A stretch of DNA of 7,079 nucleotides from SAR324 cluster bacterium. GTDB taxonomy: Bacteria > SAR324 > JACQKK01. The stretch lies in the NCBI GenBank assembly GCA_022572825.1, contig JACZVE010000162.1, positions 1-7,079 on the forward strand. The letters run 5' to 3'. Under the pieces are notes generated by a model. The model saw only the letters and a program-made list of their open reading frames with translations, had not been told where the DNA came from and searched no databases. Positions 5,719-7,079 of the stretch are shown here, piece by piece; positions within the stretch are counted from its first letter, which is position 1, and every line of letters begins with the position of its first letter. The translations under genes and the position numbers were made by a program.

Positions 5719-5992
5719 GTGCGCCGCACACCAAAGCCGCCGCTTCAAAAGGCAGCGCGCTACTGTTCGCAATGGCACAGGCCATGTAATTGATATGCGC
5801 CAGGGCAGGCAGAAGCCGCCCTCCGCGCACAAATCCCCCATCCCGCCCGATACGGCGATGCCGGGTGGGTGGCGATACGCGGGGAGGCTGGCGGGGAGCG
5901 CGGCGGAGCCGTTGCAAGGATCGAATAATGCGGCGCGCAATTGATACGGTGCGGGAAGGGAAGGGCGGCCCTGGCCGCTGTGGGGCGGGGAT
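5719..5992. other. Gene-free island between two convergent terminators
   Basis: No supported reading frame is seen. The main structure is CCCGCCCG (5842-5849) with CGGGTGGG (5862-5869), an 8-bp RNA stem counting one G-U pair, extended by CCA/TGG (5838-5840, 5870-5872) across one bulged T. The terminators at 5690-5718 (+) and 5993-6025 (-) face inward and isolate this stretch from both neighbours. Confidence 0.4.
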
Positions 5993-6025
5993 AAAAAAAA
6001 GGGGGCGGCCATCCGTGCCGCCCCC
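5993..6025 (-). terminator. Rho-independent terminator of hsp20
   Basis: On the - strand GGGGGCGGC (6025 to 6017), a seven-base loop and GCCGCCCCC (6009 to 6001) form a perfect 9-bp GC stem followed by eight T (6000 to 5993). This is a textbook terminator about 60 bp past the hsp20 stop. A second stem, GCAACCC (6046-6052) with GGGTTGC (6058-6064), lies between it and the gene. Confidence 0.93.
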
Positions 6026-6026
6026 A

Positions 6027-6052
6027 AATGAAGCAACTCAATGAAGCAACCC
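6027..6052. repeat. Two-copy 13-bp tandem repeat in the hsp20 3' region
   Basis: AATGAAGCAACTC (6027-6039) is followed directly by AATGAAGCAACCC (6040-6052), 12 of 13 identical. It lies between the hsp20 stop and its terminator; the second copy overlaps the left arm of a small hairpin. Probably a local duplication. Confidence 0.7.
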
Positions 6053-6087
6053 TTGGCGGGTTGCCTGTCGTTCAGGGTTGTCCGACC

Positions 6088-6549
6088 TTACTTGGTCGCG
6101 ATTTTCCTCACATCGCCGTTCTCGGCGATTGCGATTTGTTTCGGCGCCGCCTCCGGCCGCTTGGGCAGGGTCAGCGTGAGCACGCCGTTGGCGTATTCGG
6201 CCGAGATCTTCTCGCTGTCCACCGCTTCGGGCACCCGGAAGCTGCGCTTGAAGTTTCCGTAGACGCGCTCGGAGCGGTAGAACCCGTTCCCGTCTTCCTT
6301 GCGCTCGGATTTTTTCTCCGCGCTCAGGCTCAACACACCGTTTTGCAGTTCAACGGAGATGTCGTCCTTGGCGACGCCGGGAAGCTCAGCGGTCACCACG
6401 ACCGCATCTTTTTCCTCCCGGATGTCCGCGCGCGGCAGGAAGCCTTCAACCGTCGGGGTTGCGGTGATGGTACGATTCCAGATGTCATCGAAGAACCGGT
6501 CGATCGGAAAATCGAACCAACGATTGGGCGTATATCGCACCAGGTTCAT
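6088..6549 (-). CDS. Small heat shock protein, Hsp20/alpha-crystallin family
   Basis: A 153-aa cytoplasmic holdase chaperone that binds unfolding proteins without ATP and passes them to the DnaK/ClpB machinery. After a short N-terminal arm (MNLVRYTPNRWFDFPIDRFFDDIW) comes the alpha-crystallin domain at about 36-130, with ADIREEKDAVVVTAELPGV, the Gly-rich/Tyr-containing dimerisation loop around NGFYRSERVYGNFKRSF, and the signature YANGVLTLTLPK. The tail has the I-x-I anchor (QIAIAE) used for oligomer assembly. Length is normal for bacterial class A Hsp20. ATG 6549 is chosen because GGAGG sits five bases upstream and the protein then starts like its relatives; the frame can be extended to a TTG at 6588 but this would bury the ribosome site. 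It is monocistronic, with a CIRCE operator upstream and a strong terminator downstream. Confidence 0.95.
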   Translation of the reverse strand: MNLVRYTPNRWFDFPIDRFFDDIWNRTITATPTVEGFLPRADIREEKDAVVVTAELPGVAKDDISVELQNGVLSLSAEKKSERKEDGNGFYRSERVYGNFKRSFRVPEAVDSEKISAEYANGVLTLTLPKRPEAAPKQIAIAENGDVRKIATK

Positions 6550-6586
6550 GGTTACCTCCATCGGTTTGAATCCACTGCTGGGGCGC

Positions 6587-6605
6587 AAGCGGAGCCTGTC
6601 CGCTT
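6587..6605 (-). promoter_or_regulatory. Hairpin in the hsp20 5' leader
   Basis: AAGCGGA (6587-6593) and TCCGCTT (6599-6605) form a perfect 7-bp stem with a five-base loop, ending about 30 nt before the hsp20 ribosome binding site. Near the start, ATGG and CCAT flank the Shine-Dalgarno and could form a short four-pair stem with it in the loop. This could contribute to temperature-sensitive translation, but it does not show a clear ROSE or fourU pattern. Confidence 0.35.
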
Positions 6606-6625
6606 CCGCCTCGTTTCATCTTCTG

Positions 6626-6652
6626 ATAGCACTCTATCATAGTGATTGCTAA
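6626..6652 (-). promoter_or_regulatory. CIRCE operator (HrcA binding site) of hsp20
   Basis: Read on the - strand, TTAGCAATC (6652 to 6644), nine bases, GAGTGCTAT (6634 to 6626). The CIRCE consensus is TTAGCACTC-N9-GAGTGCTAA, so each half matches 8 of 9 and the spacer length is exact. It is about 80 bp upstream of the hsp20 ATG and directly downstream of a -35 box, the usual place for HrcA to block transcription. By family knowledge HrcA activity depends on GroEL, so hsp20 would be induced when GroE is titrated by unfolded protein. Confidence 0.88.
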
Positions 6653-6660
6653 CGTGTCAA
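6631..6660 (-). promoter_or_regulatory. Promoter of hsp20, overlapping CIRCE
   Basis: A perfect - strand TTGACA (6660 to 6655) is followed after 18 bases by TAGAGT (6636 to 6631), four of six matches to TATAAT. The -10 and spacer lie inside the CIRCE element, so HrcA binding would exclude vegetative RNA polymerase. A run of eight T (6688 to 6681) upstream could act as an UP-like tract. No sigma-32 consensus is seen. Confidence 0.55.
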
Positions 6661-6762
6661 TCTTCGCGGCGTGGGGGCGGAAAAAAAATTCCCCCGATCG
6701 ACACAAGGCGATATGCACAGCGGTGAAGCGAAGCCCTCGCGGATTGCCGCAAAGGAGTAACT

Positions 6763-6810
6763 ATGGCGATGGAAGGCGCTGGCTCAAGAAGCGGGGCGAT
6801 CTTCCGATAG
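6763..6810 (+). other. 15-codon ORF with strong ribosome binding site
   Basis: AAAGGAG lies five bases before ATG 6763, the best-looking ribosome site in the right part of the window, but the frame MAMEGAGSRSGAIFR ends at TAG 6808-6810. It could be a leader peptide, a remnant of a disrupted gene, or chance. The other two frames do not continue into a recognisable protein. Confidence 0.25.
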
Positions 6811-6936
6811 GAGAGGTAAGCGGACCGGCCGGGCCGCTGCTGGTGCGTGACCCGTTCGGCCGGCAGTTTCCTCGCTGAGAGGTTAAACTGCTGAGACGTT
6901 GCACTAAAAGCGCTGTGATTTAATGCCCCCGGCAGG

Positions 6937-7005
6937 TTGGGGGCTTTGCCCCCAAGGCCCCAGCAGGGAAGCAGCGCGCGACTCGCAAGCGCTGCCGCCC
7001 CCTGC
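6937..7005. repeat. Two adjacent GC-rich hairpins, REP-like or element-end structure
   Basis: First: TTGGGGGC (6937-6944), TTT, GCCCCCAA (6948-6955), a perfect 8-bp stem. Second: GCAGGG (6963-6968) with CCCTGC (7000-7005), enclosing GCAGCGC (6971-6977) with GCGCTGC (6989-6995). No T-run follows on either strand, so these are not standard terminators. They sit at the border to AT-richer DNA. Confidence 0.55.
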
Positions 7006-7047
7006 ACCCCAGAATAGTGCCATATAAACAACTTACTAAGACTTACG

Positions 7048-7079
7048 ATGAAATATCTCAACTTCGGTATGCGGGGGGC
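7048..7079 (+). CDS. Possible start of a gene running off the window
   Basis: ATG 7048 opens MKYLNFGMRG and stays open to the window end. It follows an AT-richer stretch, but the only ribosome-site candidate (TAAG) is weak. Ten codons are too few to identify a family. Confidence 0.2.
   Translation, partial: MKYLNFGMRG

Larger units (their letters stand above)
6661..7079. other. Region right of hsp20 without a convincing long gene
   Basis: Open frames here lack family resemblance and look like chance. It contains GGGGG/CCCCC arms around an A8 tract (about 6673-6693), a 15-codon ORF with a strong ribosome site (6763-6810), two GC-rich hairpins (6937-6955 and 6963-7005), and an AT-richer stretch (about 7011-7070) where a new gene may begin at the window edge. 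Confidence 0.5.

Noticed and set aside
3012..5778. 13-bp direct repeat TTCGCAATGGCAC at 3012-3024 and 5766-5778
   Set aside because: One shared 13-mer in about 7 kb is close to chance expectation, and the flanks do not match; the second copy lacks the -12 half of the sigma-54-like motif.
5635..6041. Several overlapping - strand frames of 90-130 aa between the convergent terminators
   Set aside because: They run through both terminators, have shadow-type composition and no ribosome site.
6586..6588. TTG as the hsp20 start
   Set aside because: The extension covers the GGAGG ribosome site and leader hairpin; ATG 6549 is well placed and gives the usual N-terminus.
6642..6878. 78-aa + frame starting at GTG in the CIRCE element
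   Set aside because: No ribosome site, starts inside the operator, and no recognisable protein sequence.

Overview
This GC-rich window reads as chromosomal DNA of a proteobacterium. That placement is an inference from the gene set: MenA-type quinone prenyltransferase, SpeD/SpeE polyamine synthesis, a dehydrogenase resembling the C-terminal part of the E. coli TyrA T-protein, and a CIRCE-controlled Hsp20. Base composition is compatible, but nothing fixes a genus. I see no rRNA, tRNA, CRISPR array or recognisable transposase.

Layout: (1) 2-451, + strand, the C-terminal part of a UbiA-superfamily prenyltransferase, most like MenA, cut by the window edge. Its stop codon lies in a 111-bp nested palindrome (448-558) shared with the convergent neighbour. 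(2) 686-2666, - strand, a polyamine block transcribed leftward: speD (AdoMet decarboxylase), speE (aminopropyltransferase), then an unrecognised 164-aa protein whose leader holds a 50-nt nested hairpin. SpeD supplies decarboxylated AdoMet, which SpeE uses to aminopropylate putrescine; speD and speE are contiguous and probably translationally coupled. (3) 2667-3280, a 614-bp divergent intergenic region with candidate operators, a candidate speD promoter and a sigma-54-like motif. (4) 3281-4758, + strand, a charged coiled-coil lipoprotein and a stand-alone prephenate/arogenate dehydrogenase. (5) 4962-5645, + strand, a four-helix membrane protein resembling the membrane domain of urate hydroxylase PuuD, followed by a 31-codon single-helix ORF, both ended by a strong terminator; a good sigma-70-like promoter overlaps the end of tyrA. 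(6) 6088-6549, - strand, Hsp20 with a strong 3' terminator, a structured leader and a CIRCE operator. (7) 6661-7079, no convincing long gene: a 15-codon ORF with a very good ribosome binding site, two GC-rich hairpins, and an AT-richer stretch at the window end where a new reading frame may start.

The points most worth following up are the 31-aa membrane ORF beside the PuuD-like protein, the 111-bp nested palindrome, the leader hairpin of the unknown gene beside speE, and HrcA/CIRCE-type control of an Hsp20 gene. I see no clear new multi-gene defence or mobile system here.
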